Shown in pieces: positions 53,685-62,623 of a stretch of DNA of 64,000 bases (positions are counted from its first letter, which is position 1; every line of letters begins with the position of its first letter). The stretch covers positions 1 to 64,000 of the forward strand of contig NZ_ATZI01000007.1 of assembly GCF_000428125.1 (NCBI RefSeq), read 5' to 3'. This DNA comes from Bacteroides graminisolvens DSM 19988 = JCM 15093 (GTDB taxonomy: Bacteria > Bacteroidota > Bacteroidia > Bacteroidales > Bacteroidaceae). Made by a program: the position numbers and the translations under genes. The notes beneath the pieces are model-generated. The model saw only the letters and a program-made list of their open reading frames with translations. It was not told the origin of the DNA and did not search any database.

Positions 53685-53820
53685 TCAAAAAACAGCCGAA
53701 AGGATAGTATATGTTTTAATAATCATAATCCTTGTGATTTATGGAGTATTCAAAGATTCGGCTGCGGCAGATGCGCTTATCAGGGCAGTTAAAGACGCTT
53801 TTTCAATTTTAATACAATAA
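53638..53820 (+). CDS. Small membrane protein, probable holin
   Basis: 60 residues from ATG 53638 (MSLYLKIHRLVKPKIS); an ATG at 53614 is also possible. One clear membrane segment, IVYVLIIIILVIYGVF, is followed by a short helical end. It overlaps the terminase gene by 47 bases. Position ahead of a lysozyme gene suggests a holin. The evidence is the membrane helix plus context only. Confidence 0.5.
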   Translation: MSLYLKIHRLVKPKISQKTAERIVYVLIIIILVIYGVFKDSAAADALIRAVKDAFSILIQ

Positions 53821-53825
53821 TCATT

Positions 53826-54113
53826 ATGACATCATTCAAAGACTTTGTTTCTAACAACATCCGCTCGCTCATTGTCGTCATTTCGTTCACGGTAACGATG
53901 TATGTGCAGCATGTAAACAACACCGCTCACATTCAGGAACTGACCACCAAGTGCAAGGCTCTCGAACTCAAAATTGCTGACCAGTACGACCGAATCGACG
54001 CTATCAAACTGGATAAAGCGGTATTCGAAGCCACTATGACGCAATTCGTATCTATCCAGACCGACTTGCGTGAGATGCGAGCAGATATAAAAGAACTGCT
54101 CAAACAGCGATGA
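53826..54113 (+). CDS. Membrane-anchored coiled-coil protein of the lysis group
   Basis: 95 residues: an N-terminal membrane segment (SLIVVISFTVTMYVQ) and a coiled-coil C-terminal part (ALELKIADQYDRIDAIKLDK). It could be a holin partner or antiholin. Its stop overlaps the lysozyme start (ATGA). Confidence 0.55.
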   Translation: MTSFKDFVSNNIRSLIVVISFTVTMYVQHVNNTAHIQELTTKCKALELKIADQYDRIDAIKLDKAVFEATMTQFVSIQTDLREMRADIKELLKQR

Positions 54114-54562
54114 GAAGAGTGTTGCTTGCCTTCGTATCGTCTTTATCGGTTCTCTCCGCTCAGGCTGGATCGCCCTTTGATGTTGCGGTAGAGTGCATCA
54201 AGCGATACGAGGGCTTGCACTCCTCAAAGCATCACCCGTATGTCGGCTATGGGCATAAACTATTACCAGGAGAACACTTTGCTAATATGAACGCACAAAG
54301 TGCCGATTCGTTGCTTCGTGCCGACTTGTTTCGCCGATGTAAAACATTTCGGGCATTTGGCAGAGATTCACTGCTACTGGCAACATTGGCTTACAACATG
54401 GGTGAGAGCAGAGTCCTGAAAAGCCGTTTGGCTCAAAAACTCAAAGCGGGATATCGAGACGTTTATCACGACTATATCACATTCCGACTCATTAATGGCA
54501 AGGTCTCAAGTCAACTTGAAAAGCGGAGAAAAGAAGAATTCAACCTATTATATAACGAATAA
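54110..54562 (+). CDS. Lysozyme/endolysin (GH24-type)
   Basis: 150 residues. A signal-like N-terminus (MRRVLLAFVSSLSVLSAQAG) precedes VECIKRYEGLHSS, giving the catalytic Glu of T4-type lysozymes, then YVGYGHKLLPGEHF, the GYGH active-site segment. It should cleave peptidoglycan during lysis. A secreted, signal-bearing endolysin would not fully depend on a holin. Confidence 0.75.
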   Translation: MRRVLLAFVSSLSVLSAQAGSPFDVAVECIKRYEGLHSSKHHPYVGYGHKLLPGEHFANMNAQSADSLLRADLFRRCKTFRAFGRDSLLLATLAYNMGESRVLKSRLAQKLKAGYRDVYHDYITFRLINGKVSSQLEKRRKEEFNLLYNE

Positions 54563-54574
54563 TGAACAAAAGAT

Positions 54575-54787
54575 ATGATTACCACAGGAAGTCAAATAAC
54601 AGTCATTCCTTCACAGGAACTGACGGAGCTGAAATTAGACGGGCTACTTGGTGAGGCCGGTATTGTTTTGGAGGCTTTAACAGAACCGGAACGTAAATCC
54701 AAAGGATATATGGTATTATTCCCCGATACCTATAAAGAAGAGTTTTTATGGTTTATCCCCCAAGAATCAGCCTATGAACAAGATTAA
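54575..54787 (+). CDS. Small hypothetical protein of the lysis group
   Basis: 70 residues (MITTGSQITVIPSQELTELK), acidic, with a beta-rich start that could be SH3-like. No motif is recognised. It overlaps the next gene by 14 bases. Confidence 0.5.
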   Translation: MITTGSQITVIPSQELTELKLDGLLGEAGIVLEALTEPERKSKGYMVLFPDTYKEEFLWFIPQESAYEQD

Positions 54788-55373
54788 GTTATTAGGTGTG
54801 TTAGCCTTTATAGGGCTGGGAATGGCAGTATGGGTACAACAACGGCATATCGTCTCTATCAAAAAAGAGAGAGATCGATACCAGATGAACAGCAACGCTT
54901 TACTTTCTGAGATGAAGGAGTGGCGGATTGATTCCACGACGATGGCAACGGACGTAAAAACGCTTCGACTTACGGTTGATGAGATGGAGCGATACAGGGC
55001 TGAGGATTTAGTTAAAATCAAGCAGATGGGGGTCAAAATCAAAAACCTAAAAGCGGCTGCCAAGCATCAATTAGAGGTCAATGCCGATATAAAAGCATCC
55101 GTGAGAGATTCTATTGTCATTCGAGACACTGTTCCTGTGATAGTCAAATCGGTGTCGATGATTACACCCTATCTCCAGTTATCCGGTATTATCGAAAAGG
55201 ATAGCCTGATAGGTAAAATTCATCTTCCTGTCACATTAAGACAAGCGGTATGGATAGAGTATAAACGCCGTTGGCTGTTTTGGAAAAAGGTAGTTGCGAT
55301 TCATCAGACCATTACCAGTGACAATCCGCACGTGGAGATTAAATACTCAGAATACATCATCATTCAAAAATAA
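54774..55373 (+). CDS. Spanin-like membrane and coiled-coil protein
   Basis: 199 residues. It has an N-terminal membrane anchor (LLGVLAFIGLGMAVWVQQ), a long coiled coil (about 25-110), and a beta C-terminal part (VWIEYKRRWLFWKKVVAIHQ). This build matches inner-membrane spanins or related lysis proteins of Bacteroidetes phages. Confidence 0.6.
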   Translation: MNKIKLLGVLAFIGLGMAVWVQQRHIVSIKKERDRYQMNSNALLSEMKEWRIDSTTMATDVKTLRLTVDEMERYRAEDLVKIKQMGVKIKNLKAAAKHQLEVNADIKASVRDSIVIRDTVPVIVKSVSMITPYLQLSGIIEKDSLIGKIHLPVTLRQAVWIEYKRRWLFWKKVVAIHQTITSDNPHVEIKYSEYIIIQK

Positions 55374-55379
55374 AAAAAT

Positions 55380-55595
55380 ATGTTTACGAAATCATTTCAA
55401 ACGAGAATCGAAGAAGCGAATAAGGTATTTGTTTCAGCCATTGAGAAGTTAAAATCAGTTCATGCGGATATAACCAATCAGATTACCAATAACAATAGTC
55501 AAATTGAGATGCTGAAAGAAGATAATGCTTCTCTCGACACGATGAAGGTCAAAACGGAGAAACAGATTGAGGAAATCGGACGGTTTATTTGTTGA
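55380..55595 (+). CDS. Small coiled-coil protein, last phage gene
   Basis: 71 residues (MFTKSFQTRIEEANKVFVSA) with heptad-like coiled coil throughout. It is the last gene before the gap leading to host genes. Confidence 0.5.
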   Translation: MFTKSFQTRIEEANKVFVSAIEKLKSVHADITNQITNNNSQIEMLKEDNASLDTMKVKTEKQIEEIGRFIC

Positions 55596-55884
55596 TTTCT
55601 CGAAATGTATGGATAATATATATTTATTGATATATAGTTCCATAAGATCAAGCTTTCTGTGAAGTTGTTTTCCAATAAAATTCTTACTTAAAGCAAATAC
55701 ATCTACGATTATTTTCTGTCGTTTTATTATTTTATACAGTTGCTTTTGTAATTATCAGCTCATCTTTCCCATTTACAGTTTATTCGCCTTAAAAGGCAGC
55801 TTATTCCATAATCTATATGCAATTACATTTACTGATGTAACTTTGTTTTCAAATAGAAACTTATAAAACAGTAAACTACAAACC
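55596..55884. other. Phage-host boundary region, AT-rich, no gene
   Basis: No coding frame is seen. A possible -7 box TAACTTTG (55838-55845) lies 40 bases before the winged-helix gene at 55885. The right attachment site is expected in or near this gap, but without the left end of the prophage no core repeat can be identified. Confidence 0.5.
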
Positions 55885-56100
55885 ATGTACAACGATAAAA
55901 TCCGTATTAATGCGGGTATTATTTCCCGCTTGATGAATAATACTGCTGGTCTCACATTTAATGAGTTGAAAGAAAAGAGTGGATTACCTGACAAAGACTT
56001 GTATTTGGCAATAGGTTTGTTAATTGGTGAAGACAAAGTAATATTCTCATCTACTCATGGTGAAGAAAGGTTGTATTTGAATATTTACTTCTACTTTTAA
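55885..56100 (+). CDS. Small winged-helix protein (DUF2582-like), copy 1
   Basis: 71 residues: MYNDKIRINAGIISRLMNNT then AGLTFNELKEKSGLPDKDLY, with an ending ERLYLNIYFYF. It is a clear paralogue of the protein coded at 59093-59311. Such short winged-helix proteins are typical of Bacteroidales chromosomes and mark the start of host sequence. It may bind DNA. Confidence 0.75.
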   Translation: MYNDKIRINAGIISRLMNNTAGLTFNELKEKSGLPDKDLYLAIGLLIGEDKVIFSSTHGEERLYLNIYFYF

Positions 56101-56136
56101 ACGAGTGTTAGGATATATAAAACAAACTGCATAAAA

Positions 56137-57093
56137 ATGGAATATATGAATAGATTATCAGCTATTGCAATAATTATTATTCCACTGTACAGTTGGCCTC
56201 AAGAAAAAATTGTACCTATAAAATATGGAGATATGGATCAGTGGGAAACCCGTAAGATTCATGAATCCAATATTATTGGAGGCAAATATAAGCTTCTTTA
56301 TGAAATAGGTCCAGCGCGAAATATTGAAACCAACAATCCATACAAAAATCTGGGGGACTCTCCTTGGGGAACTTCCAACGTAATGGCGAAAGTAGCGGGA
56401 ATTACAAAGACAAACACAACGGTTTATAAAGAGACACGCGATAAGGGATATTGTGCCCGCCTGGAAACTCATATTGAAAGCGTGAAGGTACTGGGCCTCG
56501 TTAATATAAGAGTTTTAGCAACAGGTTCCCTTTTCCTCGGTGATATGCAGGAACCGATTACAGGGACTTCAGATGCAGAGAAATATATAAATTGTGGAAT
56601 TCCCTTTACTCAACGTCCCAGAGCTGTATGCTATGACTACAAAGTTAAAGTGTCTAATGCCGGAGACCGCATCCGGTTGACCGGTTTCAGTAAAAAAGGA
56701 CAGGTGGAAGGACGTGATTGCGCAATCGTAGTTTTTTTTCTGCAAAAACGTACGGAGGATATTTATGGAAATATCACGGCAAAGCGAGTGGGAACAATGG
56801 TTGCGAAATATGATAAGAATTCGAATGATTGGATAAATGGTGCCATGTATGAAATCCTTTACGGTAACATTACCAGGCATTCTTCTTATGTATCAGAAAT
56901 CATGGGATTAAGAACAGGAGATTATGCAAGGAACAGTAAAGGAGAAAGCGTTCCGATAAAAGAAATAGGATGGGCTGCTGCCGATGAAATCCCGACACAC
57001 ATGATGCTACAGTTTTCATCCAGTCATGGAGGCCCTTTCATCGGTTCGCCCGGGAACACTCTTTGGATTGATAATGTAAAATTAGTGTATTGA
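56137..57093 (+). CDS. PCMD-type (putative carbohydrate metabolism domain) secreted protein
   Basis: 318 residues with a signal-like start (MNRLSAIAIIIIPLYSWPQE). The PCMD pattern is visible: NPYKNLGDSPWGTSNVMAKV early and GRDCAIVVFFLQKRTE later, ending in SPGNTLWIDNVKLVY, a beta-sandwich close. Proteins of this type are found on or near the surface of Bacteroidales and are thought to bind glycans or other ligands. It follows the first winged-helix gene in the same direction. Confidence 0.65.
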   Translation: MEYMNRLSAIAIIIIPLYSWPQEKIVPIKYGDMDQWETRKIHESNIIGGKYKLLYEIGPARNIETNNPYKNLGDSPWGTSNVMAKVAGITKTNTTVYKETRDKGYCARLETHIESVKVLGLVNIRVLATGSLFLGDMQEPITGTSDAEKYINCGIPFTQRPRAVCYDYKVKVSNAGDRIRLTGFSKKGQVEGRDCAIVVFFLQKRTEDIYGNITAKRVGTMVAKYDKNSNDWINGAMYEILYGNITRHSSYVSEIMGLRTGDYARNSKGESVPIKEIGWAAADEIPTHMMLQFSSSHGGPFIGSPGNTLWIDNVKLVY

Positions 57094-57246
57094 ACGAAAG
57101 ATTATTTCCTGCATCAGTAATTTGCGTATACAAATAACTCATTACATTGTTTATATACGTAAACAAAAAGTAAAAACAATGAATCTGGGAATAAGAGTTA
57201 TCACAAGACTGGAGTCTGATTATGAAATTACTCTATGGTAATAATA

Positions 57247-58014
57247 TTATTCCGTCAGCCACTTTTTCAATTCCTGCACATTGGTTCTGCTCACGATGAT
57301 ACGTTCTGGAACAGATACGTTAAGATTGACTATCATACGGTTGCTAAACCAAGTCGTAATATCAGTTATAGCTGCCTTTGACACTATGAACTGCCGGTTT
57401 GCCCGATAGAACATCGTAGGATCAAGTTGTTTCATCAAGTCATCCAGTAAACCGCCGATGCGACTTTTTGTACCGTCATATTGTATGGCAATAGCATTTT
57501 TATCTTCCAAATAAATATATGCGATACTGCTAACTTTGATGGGGATTAGTTTGTCTCGAACAGATACCAACAGCGATGATTTATAGGAAGTGGTTCTCTG
57601 TAGTATCGTATCGGCAACCTTTTTGATCAGTTCGGCAGTCTCCTGCGGTTGATAAACAGCAGAAAAACGTTTCAGTTTGTCCAATGCCCGTTGCAGGGAC
57701 GTGCGACTGACGGGTTTTAGCAGGTAATCAATACTATTCACCTCAAATGCTTTTAAGGCATATTCGTCATAAGCAGTAGTAAAGATAATAGGGCATGTTA
57801 TTTCCACACTTTCGAATATGGAGAAGGAAAGATTATCAGCCAAGTGTATGTCCATGAAAATCAAATCGGGCATCAGGTTATTCCCAAACCATTCAATACT
57901 TTCACTAACTGATTGCAATATGCCCATGACAACAGCATCAGGCGTTAATTCTTTTAACAAACCAACCAGCTTTTTGGCTGTCAGTTGTTCGTCTTCTATG
58001 ATGATTACTCTCAT
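57247..58014 (-). CDS. LytTR response regulator
   Basis: 255 residues. The receiver domain starts MRVIIIEDEQLTAKKLVGLL, with the phospho-accepting Asp in PDLIFMDIHLAD and the K in DYLLKPVSRTSLQ. The LytTR DNA-binding domain is C-terminal (about 150-255; IPIKVSSIAYIYLEDKNAIA; FYRANRQFIVSKAA). It is coded next to its kinase and is probably its output. Confidence 0.9.
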   Translation of the reverse strand: MRVIIIEDEQLTAKKLVGLLKELTPDAVVMGILQSVSESIEWFGNNLMPDLIFMDIHLADNLSFSIFESVEITCPIIFTTAYDEYALKAFEVNSIDYLLKPVSRTSLQRALDKLKRFSAVYQPQETAELIKKVADTILQRTTSYKSSLLVSVRDKLIPIKVSSIAYIYLEDKNAIAIQYDGTKSRIGGLLDDLMKQLDPTMFYRANRQFIVSKAAITDITTWFSNRMIVNLNVSVPERIIVSRTNVQELKKWLTE

Positions 58015-58017
58015 GGC

Positions 58018-59112
58018 TTATGTGGTTTTAGGAGATTCGAATACTAAAGGTATTGTCACTTCAAATACATCTTCTGTCTGTTCGATAGTAATATCTTTTT
58101 GCCACTTTAACGCATATCGTTCCGACAAGTTTGCCAAACCGATGCCTACACCTGCACTTGGCATAGTTTTGGGTTGATAGTTATTGCTCACAATCAGTTG
58201 GCGATCGTTAGTCGTTTTGATTGTGATGCAGAGTGGATGCTGCCGGGAAATGATATTATGCTTCACCGCATTCTCGATTAGTATTTGCAAACTGAGCGGA
58301 ACGACAGAATAGTTTTTGAGCGCAAAGTTTATCTCTGTTTTAAGCTGAAGACACTCGCCATAGCGGACTTGCAGTAGCCCGAAGTAATCATCAGTAAAAT
58401 GGAGTTCTTCATCCAGAGTCACAATTTCCTTGGTCTGAAGAATGTAACGGTAAACGGAGGAAAAGCGCTGAATGTATTCATGTGTTCTTTGCTTATCTTC
58501 ATCCACCAGTGAATCAAAAATACTCATTGTATTGAACAAAAAGTGCGGGTCGACTTGATTCTTAAGTGCCTGGTAGCGTATTTGCATATTCTCCACTTTG
58601 AGGGATTCGTACTGAAGAGCCAGGAACTGACGCTTCTCGGACAAATAAATAATGTACGAAACGGCTACCACCATTAAAGCAAGCGATACATTCATCAGAA
58701 TGATTGATCCGAATATGTAGGAAGAGAAAGACCATACATTCTCCGATGTGAACAGGCTGTTATATAACGGCAACTGTAAAAAGCTGAATAGCAGCGTTAT
58801 CAGGAGCACTCCGCCCATAAAATACCAGTTCCGCTCCGTTACTGCATATCTCCCCTTCAACAATTGAAAATCGAATACGAAGAGCAAAAATGTAAGGAGG
58901 AAGAAGCTCCCTGTACTGTAGAGCAAAGACACATATTTGGGTACAGAGTCTACAAAGCCGAACATCTCGCCTCCCATCATTTTGAGATACAAGGGAGAAA
59001 ATACTGGTAACACGAATATCAGTGTGATAAAGGCGGCAAGACAGAAAGCTGTCTGCCAGTTCATATAACTTTTTTGTGCCATAACTTTGTTTTTAAAAGT
59101 AAAAGTAGACAT
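58018..59112 (-). CDS. LytS-type sensor histidine kinase
   Basis: 364 residues. Four hydrophobic segments fill the first 150 residues (for example TAFCLAAFITLIFVLPVF; GVLLITLLFSFLQL). The His-kinase part has QVDPHFLFNTMSIFDSLVDE with the phosphorylated His, and an ATP-binding segment LQILIENAVKHNI. The kinase and the LytTR regulator are 3 bases apart. The winged-helix gene overlaps its start by 20 bases, so the three form one operon. Confidence 0.9.
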   Translation of the reverse strand: MSTFTFKNKVMAQKSYMNWQTAFCLAAFITLIFVLPVFSPLYLKMMGGEMFGFVDSVPKYVSLLYSTGSFFLLTFLLFVFDFQLLKGRYAVTERNWYFMGGVLLITLLFSFLQLPLYNSLFTSENVWSFSSYIFGSIILMNVSLALMVVAVSYIIYLSEKRQFLALQYESLKVENMQIRYQALKNQVDPHFLFNTMSIFDSLVDEDKQRTHEYIQRFSSVYRYILQTKEIVTLDEELHFTDDYFGLLQVRYGECLQLKTEINFALKNYSVVPLSLQILIENAVKHNIISRQHPLCITIKTTNDRQLIVSNNYQPKTMPSAGVGIGLANLSERYALKWQKDITIEQTEDVFEVTIPLVFESPKTT

Positions 59113-59311
59113 TCAGATACAATCTATCATTATCCAGATCAGATAAATACATGATTTTATTTTCACGTACTAACCAGCCTATGGCCATACTTAAATCTTT
59201 ATCTGATAAATGACACCTTTCTTTCAATTCATTATATGTCAAACCGGAGGGAGTATTGTTCATCAATTGTAGAACAATATCTGCATTGATGCTAATTTGA
59301 TTATTATCCAT
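59093..59311 (-). CDS. Small winged-helix protein (DUF2582-like), copy 2
   Basis: 72 residues: MDNNQISINADIVLQLMNNT then PSGLTYNELKERCHLSDKDL, ending DRLYLNVYFYF. It is a paralogue of the protein at 55885-56100. It heads the kinase/regulator operon, overlapping the kinase start by 20 bases. It probably helps regulate that system. Confidence 0.75.
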   Translation of the reverse strand: MDNNQISINADIVLQLMNNTPSGLTYNELKERCHLSDKDLSMAIGWLVRENKIMYLSDLDNDRLYLNVYFYF

Positions 59312-59346
59312 AAACTTTGTTTTTAGGTATTATTATTTTCTCGACA

Positions 59347-59354
59347 CAAAGATA
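59347..59354 (-). promoter_or_regulatory. -7 box upstream of the winged-helix/kinase/regulator operon
   Basis: On the minus strand TATCTTTG fits TAnnTTTG and lies 36 bases before the start at 59311. No exact -33 TTTG is seen at the right distance. Confidence 0.45.
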
Positions 59355-59470
59355 CGAAACCATTCACAACCACTCATAAGTTGACTGACAAACTGTTATT
59401 CTTGATAACTGAATTGCTCCTGACCAAAATAAACTGGTTGAATGAGTCGTTAAAAAGACAATATACTCTT

Positions 59471-59502
59471 AAAAAAAGCCCGTCAAGCGCAAGTGCCTGA
59501 CG
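59471..59502 (-). terminator. Terminator of the RND efflux operon
   Basis: On the minus strand CGTCA/TGACG arms (59498-59502 and 59481-59485), with extra pairing inside, are followed by a run of T (59471-59477 as A on the plus strand). It lies 50-85 bases after the RND stop. Confidence 0.65.
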
Positions 59503-59554
59503 AACTAAATTACTACTCATCAAAAAACAGTACCCATCATTTGGAAGGTTTCTT

Positions 59555-62500
59555 TTATAATCCAGGTAATTTTGTACGCTTCTTCACCATGTAGAACAAA
59601 GCAGGAACTACATATAGTGTCAGGATAGTCGAGGTAATGATACCTCCGATAGTTACTAATGCCATCGGAGTACGGAAGGAAGCCCCGGCTCCTCCACCGA
59701 ATTCCAGCGCATTGGGAAGTGTACCGACAGCGATAGCCACACTGGTCATGATAACCGTTTTCAACTTTGTCTTTGCCGACTGTATGGTTGCCTGGTGTAA
59801 CGACTCTCCCCGGGCAAGCAGTTGCCGGTTGTAATCGTATATCAGGATACTATCATTCACCGCCAATCCCAATAAAGTGATAATGGCAATCAGCGAAAGC
59901 ATATTCATTGATGTTCCGCTTAGGAAGATAAGTACCAGTACCCCGATCATAGCCATCGGCAAGGTGGTAAGCAATAGAAACGGATGCCAGAAGTTTTCCA
60001 GCAACGAAGCCATTAGCATATATAGTAGTATAATCGACAGGATTAGCGTAAATGAGAGATCGCGCAGCGACTCATCCATATCCTCTGCCATACCTGCCCA
60101 TTTCACGGTCACGGATTTCGGTGCCTGAAGGTTGTCCATCAACTGATTGATTTTGCCCTGCATCTCCATGTCCGAAACATTGTCTTTAGGCATTATGCCA
60201 AATTCCACCGTCGGGAGTTTGTTGACGTGATAGATCTGCGCCTGCGAAATATCATAGGAGATGTCAGCCAACCGTTCCACCGTATAATGCTGCCCATTAG
60301 CCAGAACAGGAATATTCTTGATGCGCGCTAAGTCGCTAATATCATTTTCATTATAGCTGATTCGGATGTCGTATTCCTTTCCATTCTCCTTGTAAACACC
60401 CACTTTGATCCCATTTATGGCACTATTGATGGCTGTTGCGACATCGAATACCGATAGATTGAGCCGTGAAACGATTTCCGGCCTTGGAATAATGCGAATC
60501 AAACGGTTACCGTTACGGTTGCTCGCTTCGTAGCCGGAGATTCCTTCCATATCCAACAAAGCAGCCTCTACCTTGGCGCTTGTTGCTTTGAGCTCTTCCG
60601 TGTTTTCCGACTGTAACAGGAAAGCAATCGGCAGACCGCCTTCGATACCGCTGGCAGACACCAGTGCTTTCACTGACGGAATGCTGTCAAGTTGAGCTTT
60701 CAAAGTCTCGGCCAGTTGTATGTTGCTTCTCTCTCGTTCGTTAACTGGGTATAAGTGTGCCATTATCTTGAGCAGGTTTGGTCCTTTGGGCATGATGCCT
60801 TTCTCGCCAATCACTGTTTGCATGGCCGACACTTCGGGATGCCGCATGATGATCGCCTCCAGTTTTTTGGCATATTCGCCCGAAGTTTCCAGCGAGGAGC
60901 CTGCCGGAAGCTCGACTTCCACAAACACCAGGTTCATATCTTCTTTCGGCATGAAATTGAAGTCGATGAACTTCATCAGACCGAATGAAGCGATGAAGAT
61001 TCCCATCATGGAGACAAAAAGTAATACACCCCTGCGTTTTTTGGCCAGTAGTTTTTCCAGCGAACGTCCATACCGTTCGGAGAGGTTGTCGAAGAAGCGA
61101 TCCAGAAAACCGTTGAATTTAGTGGCTTTCAGGTCTTTTTTCAGCAAAACGCTGGCAAGCATGGGTGTCAACGTGAACGATACGAGCAGAGAGAATACGG
61201 TCGCAACAGAAATAGTCAGCGCATATTCCACAAAGTACACACCCACCATGGAGGTCATCATAGCCATCGGTAGGAATACCACTAAGTTGGTTCCTGTCGA
61301 TGCAATCACCGCCATCGTAACTTCCGACGTACCATCTATTGCAGCTTGTTTGATCGGCATCCCCTCTTTTTTCAGGCGGATGATGTTTTCGATTACCACG
61401 ATGGAATTGGATATCAGCGCACCGATAGAGACGGCAAAACTCATCAGCGTCATCATGTTGAGCGTAGCATTGAGTTGCTTCAGCACGATGAAGCTGGCGA
61501 TGAGAGATATCGGAATGGATATGCTCACGATAATCACCGTCCGATAGTCCCCGATAAAGAGATAAAGGATGACCCCTGTCAGAATAATGCCGAGAATGAC
61601 ATTCACCAAAGCATCGTCTACGGCACTTTCCGTATATGCAGAATTATCGAACGGAATACTCAGCGTTACACCCTCGGGCAGCTCGTTCTCGAATTCAGGG
61701 AGTTTCTCCTTTATGGCTCTCGCCAATTTTACTTCATTGGCATTCGGTTCTTTGAGAATATTGAGCGTAACAACACTGCTGTAATAGTGGTCGTTTTTCA
61801 GATCGTGGAAAGTCGACTTATTGGTGGGACGCTTGACACTGTCGCTCACCACAGCGAACTCGCGGACAGACAACGGATAACCTTTGTGCGAGATCATCAG
61901 TTCGCTGATGGCTTGAGGGGAAGATGCTTCCTGGCCGGTTTCGATAGAAAAGTTCATTCCGTCGTAGTCGTACGTACCGCCGGGCAGTTTGGTGTTGGCA
62001 GCCTGAATGGCTGCTCCTACTTGAGTCAGGTCTAAACCTAATTCGGCGGCTCGCCGCATATCGGCCAGAATCTTGATCTCGCGTTTCTCGCCACCGATAA
62101 TGTTCACTTTAGTGACACCGTTGATGCGAGTGAAGAGATTCTTCAATTTCTGATCTGCAAGGTCGTACAGCTCCTTGCCGGACTTATTGCCACTCATCAC
62201 GATCGTCAGTACAGGAACATCGCTGATATTTGTTTTTTGTATCAGAGGACGCTCGATAGACTGCGGCATCTCAGCCATAGCCAGCTCTACTTTCTCCTTG
62301 ACCTCGTTCATCGCTTCGTTCTCGTTCTTGCTGGAACGGAACTCGGCTTGTACGGTCGACACATTCTCCATCGAGTAGGAGATGACCCGTTTCAGATTGC
62401 TCAATCCGGAAATTTCTTTCTCTATTTTTTCGGTCACATTCTTTTCCAGCTCTTCAGGCGTAGCGCCGGGCAGGACGGTAGTGACCATAATGGAAGGGCT

Positions 62501-62623
62501 GTTCACTTTCGGCATCATATTGACACCTACGTTTACATAAGCCATTACCCCGAAAAATGCCAATGCAATGAAAAGCATCGTGGTGGTAACGGGACGTTCT
62601 ATTGCAAATTTCGTTATTTTCAT
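59555..62623 (-). CDS. RND efflux transporter, HAE1/AcrB-type
   Basis: 1022 residues, the usual RND length. N-terminus FAIERPVTTTMLFIALAFFG with the first membrane helix, then the porter domain opening PGATPEELEKNVTEKIEKEI. Helices near 335-480 include GALISNSIVVIENIIRLKKE with the conserved acidic network. The second half repeats the plan from about 530. It pumps hydrophobic compounds across the cell envelope with the adaptor coded just upstream in transcription order; the reading frames overlap by 4 bases. Confidence 0.95.
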   Translation of the reverse strand: MKITKFAIERPVTTTMLFIALAFFGVMAYVNVGVNMMPKVNSPSIMVTTVLPGATPEELEKNVTEKIEKEISGLSNLKRVISYSMENVSTVQAEFRSSKNENEAMNEVKEKVELAMAEMPQSIERPLIQKTNISDVPVLTIVMSGNKSGKELYDLADQKLKNLFTRINGVTKVNIIGGEKREIKILADMRRAAELGLDLTQVGAAIQAANTKLPGGTYDYDGMNFSIETGQEASSPQAISELMISHKGYPLSVREFAVVSDSVKRPTNKSTFHDLKNDHYYSSVVTLNILKEPNANEVKLARAIKEKLPEFENELPEGVTLSIPFDNSAYTESAVDDALVNVILGIILTGVILYLFIGDYRTVIIVSISIPISLIASFIVLKQLNATLNMMTLMSFAVSIGALISNSIVVIENIIRLKKEGMPIKQAAIDGTSEVTMAVIASTGTNLVVFLPMAMMTSMVGVYFVEYALTISVATVFSLLVSFTLTPMLASVLLKKDLKATKFNGFLDRFFDNLSERYGRSLEKLLAKKRRGVLLFVSMMGIFIASFGLMKFIDFNFMPKEDMNLVFVEVELPAGSSLETSGEYAKKLEAIIMRHPEVSAMQTVIGEKGIMPKGPNLLKIMAHLYPVNERERSNIQLAETLKAQLDSIPSVKALVSASGIEGGLPIAFLLQSENTEELKATSAKVEAALLDMEGISGYEASNRNGNRLIRIIPRPEIVSRLNLSVFDVATAINSAINGIKVGVYKENGKEYDIRISYNENDISDLARIKNIPVLANGQHYTVERLADISYDISQAQIYHVNKLPTVEFGIMPKDNVSDMEMQGKINQLMDNLQAPKSVTVKWAGMAEDMDESLRDLSFTLILSIILLYMLMASLLENFWHPFLLLTTLPMAMIGVLVLIFLSGTSMNMLSLIAIITLLGLAVNDSILIYDYNRQLLARGESLHQATIQSAKTKLKTVIMTSVAIAVGTLPNALEFGGGAGASFRTPMALVTIGGIITSTILTLYVVPALFYMVKKRTKLPGL

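Noticed and set aside
57140..57170. TGTTTA-N6-TAAACA repeat after the PCMD gene as an operator
   Set aside because: Short and AT-rich, with no gene start nearby in the right place; may be chance.
61346..62035. Plus-strand ORF over the RND pump gene
   Set aside because: Antisense shadow of a strong gene with His/Arg-rich composition; no start context.
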